Positions 53,324 to 63,609 are shown, numbered from the stretch's first letter. The stretch: 64,000 nucleotides of DNA from Duganella alba (GCF_009674495.1 NZ_WKJN01000002.1:186001-250000), one strand, 5' to 3'. A program made the numbers and translations. Notes: generated by a model from the sequence alone, not told the origin.

Positions 53324-54016
53324 ATGATTTCTACACCTGAACAGCAAGCCGTCGATGCCGCGATCACCTCGCGCCGTTCCCTGCGCGCCTTTTTGCCGAC
53401 GCCGGTGGCGCGCGAGGATATCGCGCAGATTTTGAAGGTGGCGGGGCGGGCGCCGTCCGGCACCAATACGCAGCCGTGGAAAGTCTACGTGCTGGAAGAC
53501 GAGCGCAAGCAACAGTTGTCGTCGGCGATATTGGCCGCACATAACGATCCGGAGCAGGCCCGGCAGCACAAGGAAGAATATGCCTACTATCCACGCGAAT
53601 GGGCCTCGCCGTATATCGACCGCCGCCGCAAGGTCGGCTGGGATCTGTATGCGCTGCTGGGACTGACCCGCGAGGACAAGGCCGGCATGGCCGCCCAACA
53701 CGGCAAGAATTACGAGTTTTTCGGCGCGCCGGTGGGCCTGATCTTCACCATCGACCGCATCATGGAGCAGGGCTCCTGGCTGGACTATGGCATGTTCCTG
53801 CAGAGCATCATGGTGGCGGCGCGCGCACGCGGGCTGGATACGTGCCCGCAAGCCGCTTTCACGCAGTACCACCGCATCATCGCCGAGCAACTTCAGCTGC
53901 CGGACAACGAAACCGTGGTCTGTGGCATGGCGCTGGGTGTTGCCGATTTGAGCAAAGTCGAAAACTCTTTGGTCACCGAGCGCATGGCGCTTGAAGAATT
54001 TGTTAAATTTGTCTGA
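53324..54016 (+). CDS. Nitroreductase family protein
   Basis: 230 residues from ATG 53324 (AGCGAGGA upstream). SRRSLRAFLPTPVAREDIAQ, then LKVAGRAPSGTNTQPWKVYV is the FMN-binding nitroreductase signature. The C-terminal GMALGVADLSKVENSL fits. It reduces nitro groups or quinones; it is co-directional with the EamA gene. Confidence 0.92.
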   Translation: MISTPEQQAVDAAITSRRSLRAFLPTPVAREDIAQILKVAGRAPSGTNTQPWKVYVLEDERKQQLSSAILAAHNDPEQARQHKEEYAYYPREWASPYIDRRRKVGWDLYALLGLTREDKAGMAAQHGKNYEFFGAPVGLIFTIDRIMEQGSWLDYGMFLQSIMVAARARGLDTCPQAAFTQYHRIIAEQLQLPDNETVVCGMALGVADLSKVENSLVTERMALEEFVKFV

Positions 54017-54147
54017 TACGACTAGCTTGTTTTTCCCATATTGCGCCGACACAACTACTGGTGCGATAAACGTTAAATCTGCTTGCGCTGGCGCAGCGTT
54101 TTGCTACACTGCAACGAGCTTTGCTGAATCTTTTTTTGGGGATACGA

Positions 54148-55218
54148 ATGATCAAACTCGCATTAAGCGCTCTTATTTCGCTGATGTTTGCTTCGGCAGC
54201 CGTCACCGTCCAGGCAGCCGATGCCGGCAGCGCGCCCAATAAAAAGGTCGTGCTGAAGAAGCGTCACGCCGTGCGCGTGGCGGCCGCCGATACGGGCGAC
54301 CGCGTGGTCAAGCGCGTGATCAAGGTCAATGGCAAGCGCAAGGTGGTGTACCAGCGCGTGCTGGCCGCCGCGCCGGCGGTGCCGACCATGGGCGACCTCG
54401 CCGGCCTGAACGCGACGCATGATCCGCTGGCGCTGGCGTCCAACGTGGCGCTGGTGCTGGACCAGGCCAATTCGGAAGTGCTGTTTGAAAAGAATTCCAA
54501 CGTTGCCCTGCCGATCGCCTCCATCACCAAGATGATGACCGGCCTGATCGTGGTGGAAGCCAAGCAGGACATGGATGAAGTCCTCACCGTCACCGACGAG
54601 GACGTGGACCGCGAAAAATTCAGCAGCTCGCGCCTGAAAGTCGGCACGCAGATGACCCGCGCCAATATGCTGCACATCGCGCTGATGAGTTCGGAAAACC
54701 GCGCCGCCTCGGCGCTGGGCCGCAACTATCCGGGCGGCCGTCCGGCCTTCGTCGAAGCGATGAACGCCAAGGCGCGTGAACTGGGCATGAGCGACACCCA
54801 TTACGTCGATTCCAACGGCCTGTCGAAAATGAATGTGGCCAGTGCGCGCGACCTGGCCAAACTGGCGATGGCAGCGTATCAACAGCCGATGCTGCGCCAG
54901 TTCTCGACCGATCCGAAAGCCACGGTGGAACTGAGCAACGGCCGTCCGATGCAGTTCGGCACCACCAACCACCTGGTGGCCAGCCCGGACTGGGCGATCG
55001 GCTTGCAGAAAACCGGCTTCATCAACGAAGCAGGGCGTTGCCTGATGATGCAGGCCGTCATCGAAGGCCGCTCGGTCATCATGGTGTTCCTGGATTCCAA
55101 GGGCAAGCAGTCGCGGACGGCCGACGCCGGCCGCATGCGCAAATGGCTGGAAGCGCTGCGCCCGGCCAACCTGGTTGGCGGCGGCAGCAGCACCGGCGCT
55201 TATTCGACCGGGATGTAA
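54148..55218 (+). CDS. pbpG: D-alanyl-D-alanine endopeptidase (PBP7-like, S11 family)
   Basis: 356 residues from ATG 54148 (GGGGATACGA upstream). Signal peptide 1-23, then a basic spacer (to about 80) and the penicillin-binding core: SxxK Ser125 in PIASITKMM, SxN in MSSENRAA (182-184), and KTG in LQKTGFINEAG. It lacks the later C-terminal anchor of PBP5, so it should be periplasmic. It hydrolyses peptidoglycan cross-links. Confidence 0.92.
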   Translation: MIKLALSALISLMFASAAVTVQAADAGSAPNKKVVLKKRHAVRVAAADTGDRVVKRVIKVNGKRKVVYQRVLAAAPAVPTMGDLAGLNATHDPLALASNVALVLDQANSEVLFEKNSNVALPIASITKMMTGLIVVEAKQDMDEVLTVTDEDVDREKFSSSRLKVGTQMTRANMLHIALMSSENRAASALGRNYPGGRPAFVEAMNAKARELGMSDTHYVDSNGLSKMNVASARDLAKLAMAAYQQPMLRQFSTDPKATVELSNGRPMQFGTTNHLVASPDWAIGLQKTGFINEAGRCLMMQAVIEGRSVIMVFLDSKGKQSRTADAGRMRKWLEALRPANLVGGGSSTGAYSTGM

Positions 55219-55979
55219 CCCAGCGTGACGGAGATCTGGCGCGCGGTCAGCACCAGATCTTCCAGCCAGTCTTCCTGCAGACGGTCGGCCGGCGCCGAGA
55301 TCGACAGCCCGGCAATCAGCTTGCCGCTGTCGTCGTAGATGCCGGCGGCCATGCAGCGTACCCCCAGCTCCAGTTCCTCATTGTCGCGCGAGTAGCCGCG
55401 TGACTTCACCAGCCCCAGCTCGCGTTCCAGCTTGCCCAGATCGGTAATCGAATTCTTGTTGTGCCCGGCCAGGCCGGTGCGCGTGGCGTAGGCGCGGATG
55501 GCTTTCGGCTCGTCCGCCGACAGGAACAGCTTGCCGGTCGAGGTCAGGTGCAGCGGGCCGCGGCCGCCGATGGCGCGCACCACCTGCATGCCCGAGCGTT
55601 CCGAGAAGGCGCGGTCGATGTAGACGATCTCGTCGCCCTGGCGCACCGACAGGTTGATGGTCTGCTGGGTTTTTTTGTGCAGTGCACGCATGAAATCCAG
55701 CGCCGCTTCGCGCACCGACAGCCGGCTCTTGACCACATTGCCCAGTTCCAGCAGACGCATGCCGAGGCGGTAGGTGCCCGGCTCGACCCGGTCGACAAAA
55801 CGGGTAACCACCATATCGTTCAAAATCCGGTGGGCGGTCGACGGGTGTAGCCCGGAGACGCGCGATAATTCCTTCAGGCTCACGGGATCGGGATACTTGG
55901 CCAGCGCATCGAGCAGCGCCACCATGCGTTCGATCACCTGGATGGTGGTCTTTTGCTCGGGAACGGATTCGATTTTCAT
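55200..55979 (-). CDS. IclR-family transcriptional regulator
   Basis: 259 residues: winged HTH (LKELSRVSGLHPSTAHRILN, about 36-55), then an IclR effector domain (LSVRQGDEIVYIDRAF; GSG/LHLTSTGKLFLS). Its end overlaps the end of the pbpG gene by 19 bp. Target unknown; divergent from dgkA. Confidence 0.93.
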   Translation of the reverse strand: MKIESVPEQKTTIQVIERMVALLDALAKYPDPVSLKELSRVSGLHPSTAHRILNDMVVTRFVDRVEPGTYRLGMRLLELGNVVKSRLSVREAALDFMRALHKKTQQTINLSVRQGDEIVYIDRAFSERSGMQVVRAIGGRGPLHLTSTGKLFLSADEPKAIRAYATRTGLAGHNKNSITDLGKLERELGLVKSRGYSRDNEELELGVRCMAAGIYDDSGKLIAGLSISAPADRLQEDWLEDLVLTARQISVTLGYIPVE

Positions 55980-56081
55980 GATGTGGTTGGTGCAATGCAG
56001 TATTCAATACCTCTTTTATACCATAATGTGGAAAAGTCCGGGGTGATGCATAATAAGCATTTACAAAGTTACGACACCCAC

Positions 56082-56465
56082 ATGGAACCAGTCAGCGAAT
56101 TCAAGAGCAAGAGCGGCCTCAAACGTATCTACCAGGCCTTTTTATATTCGATGGACGGCTTCCGCTCCGCCTGGAAGCATGAGCATGCCTTCCGCCAGGA
56201 AGTCAGCGTGTTCGTGGTCGGCGCCATCATCGCGCTGGGGTTGCACATCTCGGCGTTCGAAAAGCTGGTGCTGATCGGCGTGCTGCTGCTGATCCTGATC
56301 GTTGAGCTGATCAATTCCTCGATCGAGGCCGTGGTGGACCGCGTGTCGCTGGAGCGCCATCCGCTGTCCAAGAACGCCAAGGATTTCGGCAGCGCGGCCG
56401 TGGCGCTGACCTGTCTGCTGGCGATCGCCACCTGGGCGGTGGTGCTGTACAACCGCTTCATATGA
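56082..56465 (+). CDS. dgkA: Diacylglycerol kinase
   Basis: 127 residues from ATG 56082, the length usual for DgkA; an ATG at 56046 is the alternative. GLKRIYQAFLYSMDGFRSAW, then IVELINSSIEAVVDRVSLE (the conserved Glu-Asn-Ser motif) and a trimeric three-helix membrane layout. It phosphorylates diacylglycerol. Confidence 0.93.
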   Translation: MEPVSEFKSKSGLKRIYQAFLYSMDGFRSAWKHEHAFRQEVSVFVVGAIIALGLHISAFEKLVLIGVLLLILIVELINSSIEAVVDRVSLERHPLSKNAKDFGSAAVALTCLLAIATWAVVLYNRFI

Positions 56466-56478
56466 TTTTCCTGTATAT

Positions 56479-56501
56479 AGAACTGATAAAAGCTTAGTTC
56501 T
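56479..56501. promoter_or_regulatory. Inverted repeat upstream of the sulfate-binding protein gene
   Basis: AGAACT-N11-AGTTCT is perfect over 6 bp, about 50 bp before the ATG. It could be a CysB-related site or other operator; the binding pattern of CysB is loose, so this stays tentative. Confidence 0.4.
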
Positions 56502-56553
56502 CATTTATAAGGCGCGGCAGTAATCTGGAGACCTTCACTACTAGGGGAATCAA

Positions 56554-57558
56554 ATGCTGTCCAAGAAAATTATTGCCGCTGCCGTGCTCGCCATCTCCGC
56601 CGTCGCTCCAGTGCTGGCGGCGGACATCTCGCTGCTGAACGTGTCGTATGACCCGACGCGCGAGCTGTACCAGGACGTCAACACCGCATTTGCCAAAGAG
56701 TGGAAAACCAAGACCGGCGATACGGTCAAGATCAAGCAATCGCACGGCGGTTCGGGCAAGCAGGGCCGCGCCGTGATCGACGGCCTGGAAGCGGACGTGG
56801 TGTCGCTGGCGCTGGCCTACGACATCGACGCCATCGCCGAACACAAGCTGCTGTCGCCGGACTGGCAGAAAAAGCTGCCGCACAACAGTACCCCGTACAC
56901 CTCGACCATCGTGTTCCTGGTCCGCAAGGGCAATCCTAAGGGCATCAAGGACTGGGCCGACTTGGTCAAGCCAGGCGTATCGGTGATCACCCCGAATCCC
57001 AAGACTTCCGGCGGCGCCCGCTGGAACCACCTGGCCGCCTACGGCTATGCGCTGCGCCAGCCAGGCGGCAGCGAAGCCAGTGCCAAGGAATACCTGACCA
57101 AGCTATACAAGAACGTGCCGGTGCTGGATTCCGGCGCGCGCGGCGCCACCACCACCTTTGTTGAACGCGGCATCGGCGACGTGCTGATCGCCTGGGAAAA
57201 CGAAGCGCTGCTGGCGGTCAAGGAACTGGGGCCGACCAAGTTCGACATCATCGCGCCGTCGGTCTCGATCCTGGCTGAACCGCCGGTCGCCGTGGTCGAC
57301 AAAGTGGTCGACAAGCGTGGGACCCGCAAGGTGGCGGAGGCTTACCTGAACTTCCTGTACACCGATGAAGCGCAGGACATCATCGCCAAGAACTACTACC
57401 GTCCAGCCACCGAGAAAGCGGCCAAGAAATACGCTGGCCAGTTCCCGAAAGTGAAGCTGTTCACGCTGGCTGACGTCGCTGGCGACTGGACCAAGGCGCA
57501 GAAGACCCACTTCGCCGACGGCGGCCTGTTCGACCAGATCTATCAGCCTAACAAGTAA
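56554..57558 (+). CDS. sbp: Sulfate/thiosulfate-binding protein
   Basis: 334 residues with a signal peptide ([16 protein letters not shown]). [20 protein letters not shown] and [20 protein letters not shown] are the Sbp/CysP signatures, with [20 protein letters not shown]. It captures sulfate for the CysTWA transporter encoded 2.2 kb downstream. AGGGGA precedes the ATG. Confidence 0.96.
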   Translation: MLSKKIIAAAVLAISAVAPVLAADISLLNVSYDPTRELYQDVNTAFAKEWKTKTGDTVKIKQSHGGSGKQGRAVIDGLEADVVSLALAYDIDAIAEHKLLSPDWQKKLPHNSTPYTSTIVFLVRKGNPKGIKDWADLVKPGVSVITPNPKTSGGARWNHLAAYGYALRQPGGSEASAKEYLTKLYKNVPVLDSGARGATTTFVERGIGDVLIAWENEALLAVKELGPTKFDIIAPSVSILAEPPVAVVDKVVDKRGTRKVAEAYLNFLYTDEAQDIIAKNYYRPATEKAAKKYAGQFPKVKLFTLADVAGDWTKAQKTHFADGGLFDQIYQPNK

Positions 57559-57560
57559 TC

Positions 57561-58115
57561 ATGACCGGCAGCTTGGACCAGTTTCGCGTGTTGATTGCGC
57601 CCGGCCTGCATAACAGCGGACCGGACCACTGGCAGAGCCGCTGGCAACGCCTGTTCCCCGCCTTCGAGCGGGTGCAGCAGGACGACTGGGAAGTGCCGGA
57701 TCTGCCGCGCTGGTCGGCGCGGGTGGACGAGTTGCGCAGCAAGGATAAGCGGCCGACGCTGATCGTCGCCCACAGCTTCGGTGCGCTGGCCACGGTGCAC
57801 AGCGTGGCGCGCGATCCCGAGAGTGTGGCTGCGGTGCTGCTGGTGGCGCCGGCCGATCCCGACAAATTCAACGTCGCCGCGCTGCTGCCGCAACACGCTT
57901 TGCCGGTGCCTTCCATCATGGTTGGCAGTACCAACGATCCGTGGATGGCCGCGCCGCGCGCCGAGTTGTGGGCACGGCGCTGGCACAGCCGTTTCATCAA
58001 CGGCGGTCCGCTGGGGCACATCAACGCCGAATCCAGTCTGGGCGACTGGCCGGAGGGTCTGGAAAGCTTGTATTTCCTGGCCGGTCAGGTGCACAATGAC
58101 GTGTTGTCAACGTGA
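57561..58115 (+). CDS. RBBP9/YdeN-type serine hydrolase
   Basis: 184 residues. LIAPGLHNSGPDHWQSRWQR is the family N-terminus; LIVAHSFGALATVHSVAR has the Ser nucleophile, and NDPWM and GHINAESSLGDWPEG (His) complete the triad. Substrate unknown. It begins 2 bp after sbp and is probably co-transcribed with sbp and the peroxiredoxin gene. Confidence 0.9.
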   Translation: MTGSLDQFRVLIAPGLHNSGPDHWQSRWQRLFPAFERVQQDDWEVPDLPRWSARVDELRSKDKRPTLIVAHSFGALATVHSVARDPESVAAVLLVAPADPDKFNVAALLPQHALPVPSIMVGSTNDPWMAAPRAELWARRWHSRFINGGPLGHINAESSLGDWPEGLESLYFLAGQVHNDVLST

Positions 58116-58142
58116 TGCATTTTTCTACTCTGGAGACCAACT

Positions 58143-58781
58143 ATGACTATCCGCCTGGGCGATACCGCGCCTGATTTCGAACAAGATTCTTCCATCGGCA
58201 AACTGAAGTTCCACGAGTGGGCTGGCAATTCGTGGGTGGTGCTGTTTTCGCACCCAGCCGACTTCACGCCGGTGTGCACCACCGAGCTGGGCCTGACCGC
58301 CAAGCTGAAACCGGAATTCGACAAGCGCAACGTGAAAGCGATCGCGCTGTCGGTGGACCCTGCCGAGTCGCACAAGGCGTGGATCAAGGATATCGAGGAA
58401 ACGCAGAAGACCGTGGTCGGTTTCCCGATCATCGCCGATGCGGACCGCAAGGTATCGGGCCTGTATGACATGATTCACCCGGAAGCGTCGGCAACGGCGA
58501 CCGTGCGTTCGCTGTTCGTGATTGATCCGAACAAGAAGGTGCGTTTGACGATTACCTATCCGATGAGCACCGGCCGCAACTTCGATGAAGTGCTGCGCGT
58601 GATCGATGCGCTGCAACTGACCGATGGCTACACCGTGGCCACGCCGGGCAACTGGAAAGATGGCGATGACGTCATCATCCCGCTGACCGTGCAGGACCCC
58701 GAAGTGCTGAAACAAAAGTACCCGAAAGGCTTTACCGCCGAGCGTCCATATCTGCGTGTTACCCCACAGCCGAATAAGTGA
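58143..58781 (+). CDS. 1-Cys peroxiredoxin (Prx6 type)
   Basis: 212 residues. The peroxidatic Cys45 lies in DFTPVCTTE; no second cysteine is present anywhere, so it is a 1-Cys enzyme. The C-terminal domain (VQDPEVLKQKYPKGF, LRVTPQP) is of Prx6 type. It reduces hydroperoxides. TGGAGA precedes the ATG. Confidence 0.95.
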   Translation: MTIRLGDTAPDFEQDSSIGKLKFHEWAGNSWVVLFSHPADFTPVCTTELGLTAKLKPEFDKRNVKAIALSVDPAESHKAWIKDIEETQKTVVGFPIIADADRKVSGLYDMIHPEASATATVRSLFVIDPNKKVRLTITYPMSTGRNFDEVLRVIDALQLTDGYTVATPGNWKDGDDVIIPLTVQDPEVLKQKYPKGFTAERPYLRVTPQPNK

Positions 58782-58800
58782 CGCACGCCGCGCCACTCTA

Positions 58801-58830
58801 GGGGTCTGACCCCGTACGGGGTCAGACCCC
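58801..58830. repeat. Perfect 30-bp palindrome (GGGGTCTGACCCC repeat family)
   Basis: GGGGTCTGACCCC, GTAC, GGGGTCAGACCCC is perfectly palindromic. It lies 20 bp after the peroxiredoxin stop. Half of it recurs at 51428-51439. It resembles a dispersed extragenic repeat of this lineage and may serve as a terminator. Confidence 0.85.
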
Positions 58831-58884
58831 TCGTGGCAGTGCGGGGTAAAGCGGATAAGCTTATTAGTTTTCCGTTGTTTGGAT

Positions 58885-58927
58885 ATTTCCCCAGAGTAGG
58901 TAACCTTCGGGCCTACTTTGGGGAAAT
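58885..58927 (+). promoter_or_regulatory. Hairpin covering the ribosome-binding site of the TauE/SafE gene
   Basis: A 16-bp stem (58885-58900 with 58912-58927, one G-U) around an 11-base loop. The Shine-Dalgarno GGGGA (58920-58924) lies within the right arm and the ATG is at 58931, so the site would be hidden when folded. This suggests control of translation by temperature, protein or small molecule. Confidence 0.65.
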
Positions 58928-58930
58928 CGC

Positions 58931-59707
58931 ATGGATGTGCAGTTTGTCGTTTCAGGATTCGCAGTCGGCTTGCTGGTCGGCATGACCGGCGTCGGTGGTG
59001 GTTCGCTGATGACGCCGCTGCTGACCTTGCTGTTCGGCGTCACGCCCGCCGTGGCCGTCGGCACCGATCTGGCGTTCGCCTCGCTGACCAAGGGCGTCGG
59101 CACTTTCACCCACAAAATGCGCGGCACGGTCCACTGGGACATCGTGCGCCGCCTCTGCATCGGCGCGCTGCCGGCCGCCTTCTTCGCCAGCCTGGCGCTC
59201 AAACACTTCGGCACCCTGAACAAGGAAATGGGCCAGATCATCCGCTACATGATCGCCAGCTCGGTGCTGCTGACCGTCATCGCCCTGCTGTTCAAGCGCA
59301 AGATGCTGGCCTGGATCACTGCCCACCCCGAGCGCCAGCTGCAGGGCAGGGCGCTGAGCGCCGCCACCATCGTCTCCGGCGCCGTGCTCGGTACGCTGGT
59401 GACGATTTCCTCGATTGGCGCCGGCGCCATCGGCGCCACCCTGCTGGTGATGCTCTACCCGCGCCTGACCGCCGCCGAAGTGGCCGGCACCGACATCGCC
59501 TATGCCGTGCCGCTGACCGCCATCGCCGCCGTCGGCCACTGGTGGCTCGGGTCGATCAACTGGACCCTGCTGCTGACCCTGCTGGTCGGCTCGCTGCCCG
59601 GCATTACCCTCGGCGCCTATGCCGCCCGCGCCGTGCCTGAGCGTCTGTTGCGCGGTCTGCTGGCGGTAACACTTGTTGCCGTGGCAGCAAAGCTCGTATA
59701 TAGCTGA
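58931..59707 (+). CDS. TauE/SafE-family sulfite/sulfonate exporter-like permease
   Basis: 258 residues, about eight helices. GFAVGLLVGMTGVGGGSLMT and the second repeat VSGAVLGTLVTISSIGAGAI are characteristic of TauE/SafE. Located among sulfate assimilation genes; a role in sulfite or organosulfur anion export is likely but not proven. Confidence 0.9.
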   Translation: MDVQFVVSGFAVGLLVGMTGVGGGSLMTPLLTLLFGVTPAVAVGTDLAFASLTKGVGTFTHKMRGTVHWDIVRRLCIGALPAAFFASLALKHFGTLNKEMGQIIRYMIASSVLLTVIALLFKRKMLAWITAHPERQLQGRALSAATIVSGAVLGTLVTISSIGAGAIGATLLVMLYPRLTAAEVAGTDIAYAVPLTAIAAVGHWWLGSINWTLLLTLLVGSLPGITLGAYAARAVPERLLRGLLAVTLVAVAAKLVYS

Positions 59708-59802
59708 ATCATCTAATCAAATGACTAATGCTTCGTTTGTATTATGAAGATTAGGTGAGAACATGCAGCCCTTATAGAAGGTTTTGTAATAAGGGAGCAT
59801 TC

Positions 59803-60681
59803 ATGTCTGCTGTTCTTGCAGCGCCCACCGCGACGCCGCCCGTGGCCAAGCGGAGCGCACCGTTCCGCGTGATGCCGGGCTTCCGGCTGTCGCTGGGATT
59901 CACCATTTTCTACCTGACGCTGATCGTACTGATCCCGCTGTCTGCCATCTTCCTGAAAACGTTCACCTTGACCTGGGATTCGTTCTGGACCACGGTGACC
60001 TCGGCGCGCGTGATCGCCTCGTACAAGCTGACGTTTGGCGCCTCGCTGCTGGGCGCCTTCATCAACGTCATCTTCGGCGGCATCGTGGCCTGGGTGCTGG
60101 TGCGCTATGAATTTCCCGGCAAACGCATCGTCGATGCGCTGGTCGACCTGCCGTTCGCCTTGCCGACCGCCGTGGCCGGCATCACGCTGACCGCGCTGTA
60201 TTCGGCCAACGGCTGGCTGGGCCGCTTCATCGAAGGCGAGCTGGGCATCAAGGTGGCGTTCACGCCGATCGGCGTGGTGATCGCGCTGACCTTCATCGGC
60301 CTGCCGTTCGTTGTGCGCACCGTGCAACCGGTGCTGGAAGACGTCGAGCGCGAACTGGAGGAAGCCGCCGCCAGCCTGGGCGCCAACGCCTGGCAAACCT
60401 TTTCCCGCGTGGTGTTCCCGACCATCCTGCCGTCGCTGATGACCGGCTTTGCATTGGCCTTCGCCCGCGCCACCGGCGAATACGGTTCGGTGATCTTCAT
60501 CGCCGGCAATATGCCGATGGTGTCGGAAATCACGCCGCTGTTCATCATTACCAAGCTGGAGCAGTATGACTACGCCGGCGCCACCGCGATTGCAACCGTG
60601 ATGCTGGTGGTGTCCTTCCTGCTGCTGTTGACCATCAACCTGTTGCAAGCCTGGGCTCGCGGAAAGCCGGTGAAATCATGA
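59803..60681 (+). CDS. cysT: Sulfate ABC transporter permease CysT
   Basis: 292 residues from ATG 59803 (AAGGGAG upstream; a TTG-type extension to 59755 is rejected). [20 protein letters not shown], then the EAA loop [20 protein letters not shown]. Overlaps cysW by 4 bp. Confidence 0.95.
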   Translation: MSAVLAAPTATPPVAKRSAPFRVMPGFRLSLGFTIFYLTLIVLIPLSAIFLKTFTLTWDSFWTTVTSARVIASYKLTFGASLLGAFINVIFGGIVAWVLVRYEFPGKRIVDALVDLPFALPTAVAGITLTALYSANGWLGRFIEGELGIKVAFTPIGVVIALTFIGLPFVVRTVQPVLEDVERELEEAAASLGANAWQTFSRVVFPTILPSLMTGFALAFARATGEYGSVIFIAGNMPMVSEITPLFIITKLEQYDYAGATAIATVMLVVSFLLLLTINLLQAWARGKPVKS

Positions 60682-61568
60682 GCGCTACGCCTGCCACCAC
60701 CCCACGTCGCGGCGAACTGCCGTCGCGCGCCGATGTGCTGGAGCCGCGCTGGGTGCGCGTGGTCCTGATCGCCATCGCGCTGCTGTTCCTGACGCTGTTC
60801 CTGTTCGTGCCGCTGGTCTCGGTGTTCTACGAAGGCCTGAAGAAGGGCTGGGATGCCTATCTGTCCGCCATCGTCGATGAAGACGCGATCTCGGCCATCA
60901 AGCTGACGCTGATCACCGCCGCCATCGCCGTGCCGCTGAACCTGGTGTTCGGCGTGGCCGCCTCGTGGTGCATCGCCAAGTTCGAGTTCCGCGGCAAGAG
61001 CATCCTGCTGACGTTGATCGACCTGCCGTTTTCGGTGTCGCCGGTGATCTCCGGCCTGATCTACGTGCTACTGTTCGGCGCGCAAGGTTACTTCGGCCCC
61101 TGGCTGATGGACCACGACATTAAGATCCTGTTCGCGGTGCCGGGCATTGTGCTGGCCACCATCTTCGTCACCTTCCCGTTCGTGGCGCGCGAGCTGATCC
61201 CGCTGATGCAGGCGCAGGGCAGCGAAGAAGAAGAGGCCGCCATTGTACTGGGCGCGTCCGGCTGGGACACCTTCCGCCGCGTGACGCTGCCGAACATCAA
61301 GTGGGGTCTGCTGTACGGCGTGATCCTGTGTAACGCCCGCGCCATGGGCGAATTCGGCGCGGTGTCGGTGGTGTCCGGCCATATCCGTGGCGAGACCAAC
61401 ACCATGCCGCTGCAAGTGGAGATTCTCTACAACGAATACAACTTTGCCGCCGCCTTTGCCGTGGCGTCCCTGCTGGCGCTGCTGGCCCTGGTGACGCTGG
61501 TCGTGAAAACCTTTATCGCCTGGCGCCTGAACGAATCCATCGCCGACGACGTGCGCACTACGGAGTAA
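60678..61568 (+). CDS. cysW: Sulfate ABC transporter permease CysW
   Basis: 296 residues. [20 protein letters not shown] is the EAA loop; [18 protein letters not shown] and [20 protein letters not shown] are CysW-typical. Begins ATGA within the cysT stop. Confidence 0.95.
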   Translation: MSATPATTPRRGELPSRADVLEPRWVRVVLIAIALLFLTLFLFVPLVSVFYEGLKKGWDAYLSAIVDEDAISAIKLTLITAAIAVPLNLVFGVAASWCIAKFEFRGKSILLTLIDLPFSVSPVISGLIYVLLFGAQGYFGPWLMDHDIKILFAVPGIVLATIFVTFPFVARELIPLMQAQGSEEEEAAIVLGASGWDTFRRVTLPNIKWGLLYGVILCNARAMGEFGAVSVVSGHIRGETNTMPLQVEILYNEYNFAAAFAVASLLALLALVTLVVKTFIAWRLNESIADDVRTTE

Positions 61569-61572
61569 TACC

Positions 61573-62643
61573 ATGACGATCGAAGTTAAAAACATCAACA
61601 AGCGTTTCGGCGATTTCGTCGCCCTCAACAATGTGTCGCTGTCCTTCCCGCAGGGTGAGCTGACCGCGCTGCTGGGACCGTCCGGCTGCGGCAAGACCAC
61701 GTTGCTGCGCTGTATCGCCGGCCTGGAGCATCCGGACTCGGGCCAGGTGCTGCTGGACGGCCACGACGCTTCCGAACGCCATGTGCGCGAGCGCCAGGTC
61801 GGCTTCGTGTTCCAGCACTATGCGCTGTTCAAGCACATGACCGTGTTTGAAAATGTCGCTTTCGGCCTGCGCGTCAAATCGCGCAGCGAGCGGCCGTCGG
61901 AAGACCAGATCCGCCGCAAGGTGAAAGACCTGCTGGAACTGGTGCAGCTGGACTGGCTGGCGGACCGCTATCCGCCACAACTGTCGGGCGGCCAGCGTCA
62001 GCGTATCGCCCTGGCGCGCGCGCTGGCGGTCGAGCCGCGCGTGCTGCTGCTGGACGAACCGTTCGGCGCGCTGGACGCCAAGGTGCGCAAGGAGCTGCGC
62101 CGCTGGCTGCGCCGCCTGCACGACGAGCTGCACGTCACCTCCATCTTCGTTACCCACGACCAGGAAGAAGCGCTGGAAGTGGCCGACCAGGTGGTGCTGA
62201 TGAACAAAGGTAACGTCGAACAGATCGGCGCACCGGACGAGGTGTACAACCATCCGGCCTCGCCATTCGTCTACGGCTTCCTGGGCAATGTGAACGTGTT
62301 CCACGGCCGTGTGCAGGATGGCGTGCTGGCCAGCGGCGATGCCAGCTTCACCGTGCCGGGCGAATCCAGTGCCGCCGGCAAGGGCACCGCCTATGTGCGT
62401 CCGCACGAGCTGGAGGTGGACCGCTACACGCCGGGCGCCGAAGGCATCGTGGTCAAGCTGCGCCGCGCACATGCGATCGGCCCGCTGGCCCAGCTGGACC
62501 TGGAACGCGACGATACCAACGAATTGATTGAAGCCGTGATTCCGAACGAGCGCTTCAGCTCCCTGGGCCTGAAAGAAGGCGAAACTTTAGTCGTGCGTCC
62601 GAAACGCCTGCGGGTGTTCGTGGACGAAGGAGCATCCATATGA
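61573..62643 (+). CDS. cysA: Sulfate ABC transporter ATP-binding protein CysA
   Basis: 356 residues. Walker [10 protein letters not shown], signature [16 protein letters not shown], Walker [20 protein letters not shown]. The C-terminal TOBE-like domain ([15 protein letters not shown]) fits CysA. The stop overlaps the cysB start (ATGA). Confidence 0.96.
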   Translation: MTIEVKNINKRFGDFVALNNVSLSFPQGELTALLGPSGCGKTTLLRCIAGLEHPDSGQVLLDGHDASERHVRERQVGFVFQHYALFKHMTVFENVAFGLRVKSRSERPSEDQIRRKVKDLLELVQLDWLADRYPPQLSGGQRQRIALARALAVEPRVLLLDEPFGALDAKVRKELRRWLRRLHDELHVTSIFVTHDQEEALEVADQVVLMNKGNVEQIGAPDEVYNHPASPFVYGFLGNVNVFHGRVQDGVLASGDASFTVPGESSAAGKGTAYVRPHELEVDRYTPGAEGIVVKLRRAHAIGPLAQLDLERDDTNELIEAVIPNERFSSLGLKEGETLVVRPKRLRVFVDEGASI

Positions 62644-63572
62644 ATTTTCAACAGCTGCGGTCCATCCGCGAAGCAGCCCGTCGTGGCTACAACCTGACCG
62701 AAGTGGCGAATGCCCTGTTCACCTCGCAGCCTGGCGTGTCGCGCCAGATCCGCGAACTGGAAGACGAACTGGGCGTCGTGATTTTCGAACGCAACGGCAA
62801 GCGCCTGACCGGCATGACCGAGCCGGGCAAAGGCATCCTGAAGATCATCGACCGCCTGCTGATCGAGGCCGAGAACTTGCAACAGGCCAGCCTGGAATAC
62901 ACCGGCCAGCAAAGCGGCACCTTGAGCGTGGCCGCCACCCACACGCAGGCGCGCTATGCGCTGCCGAAAGTGGTACAGAGCTTCCGCACCGCGTATCCGG
63001 ACGTGCGCATCGCCTTGCAGCAGAGCGCGCCGGAGCACATCGCCGAATGGATCTTGTCCGGCAAGACCGATATCGGCATCGCCACCGAGGGCCTGTCGCA
63101 GTTCCCGGACCTGGTGTCGTTCCCGTGCTACCGCTGGAGCCATCTGATCGTGGTGCCGGACGGCCATCCGCTGCTGTCGCGCTCGCCGATCAGGCTGGAA
63201 GACCTGGCCGAGTTCCCGCTGATTACCTATGACGTCGGCTTTACCGGCCGCGGCCACATCGACGCGGCCTTCGCGCAGGCCGGCGTCAAGCCGGACATCG
63301 TGCTGACCGCCATGGATTCGGACGTGATCAAGCAGTACGTGTCGCTGGGCCTGGGCGTGGGCATTGTCGCCTCGATGGCGTTCGACCACGGCCGCGACAA
63401 GGGCATGCGCGCGGTGGAAGCATCGCACCTGTTCGCGCAGAACACCACGCGCCTTGCGGTGCGCAAGGGCGCCTACCTGCGTTCGTATGCCTACCACTTC
63501 ATCCAGCAATTCGCGCCGGACCTGACCCGCGCCGACATCGACGCCGCCCTCAACGGCGGGGATCTCTCCTGA
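62640..63572 (+). CDS. cysB: CysB-type LysR regulator
   Basis: 310 residues. [40 protein letters not shown] (HTH), then [20 protein letters not shown], the effector-domain motif shared by CysB and Cbl. It activates sulfate uptake and assimilation in response to N-acetylserine in related bacteria. Co-transcribed with cysTWA by the 4-bp overlap. Confidence 0.93.
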   Translation: MNFQQLRSIREAARRGYNLTEVANALFTSQPGVSRQIRELEDELGVVIFERNGKRLTGMTEPGKGILKIIDRLLIEAENLQQASLEYTGQQSGTLSVAATHTQARYALPKVVQSFRTAYPDVRIALQQSAPEHIAEWILSGKTDIGIATEGLSQFPDLVSFPCYRWSHLIVVPDGHPLLSRSPIRLEDLAEFPLITYDVGFTGRGHIDAAFAQAGVKPDIVLTAMDSDVIKQYVSLGLGVGIVASMAFDHGRDKGMRAVEASHLFAQNTTRLAVRKGAYLRSYAYHFIQQFAPDLTRADIDAALNGGDLS

Positions 63573-63576
63573 TCTG

Positions 63577-63609
63577 TTGCTGCCGCCGCATCAGTTGTGG
63601 CGGCAGCAA
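63577..63609 (+). terminator. Rho-independent terminator of cysTWA-cysB
   Basis: TTGCTGCCGCC (63577-63587) and GGCGGCAGCAA (63599-63609) form an 11-bp stem, loop of 11, with T-rich sequence 10 bp on. Confidence 0.75.
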
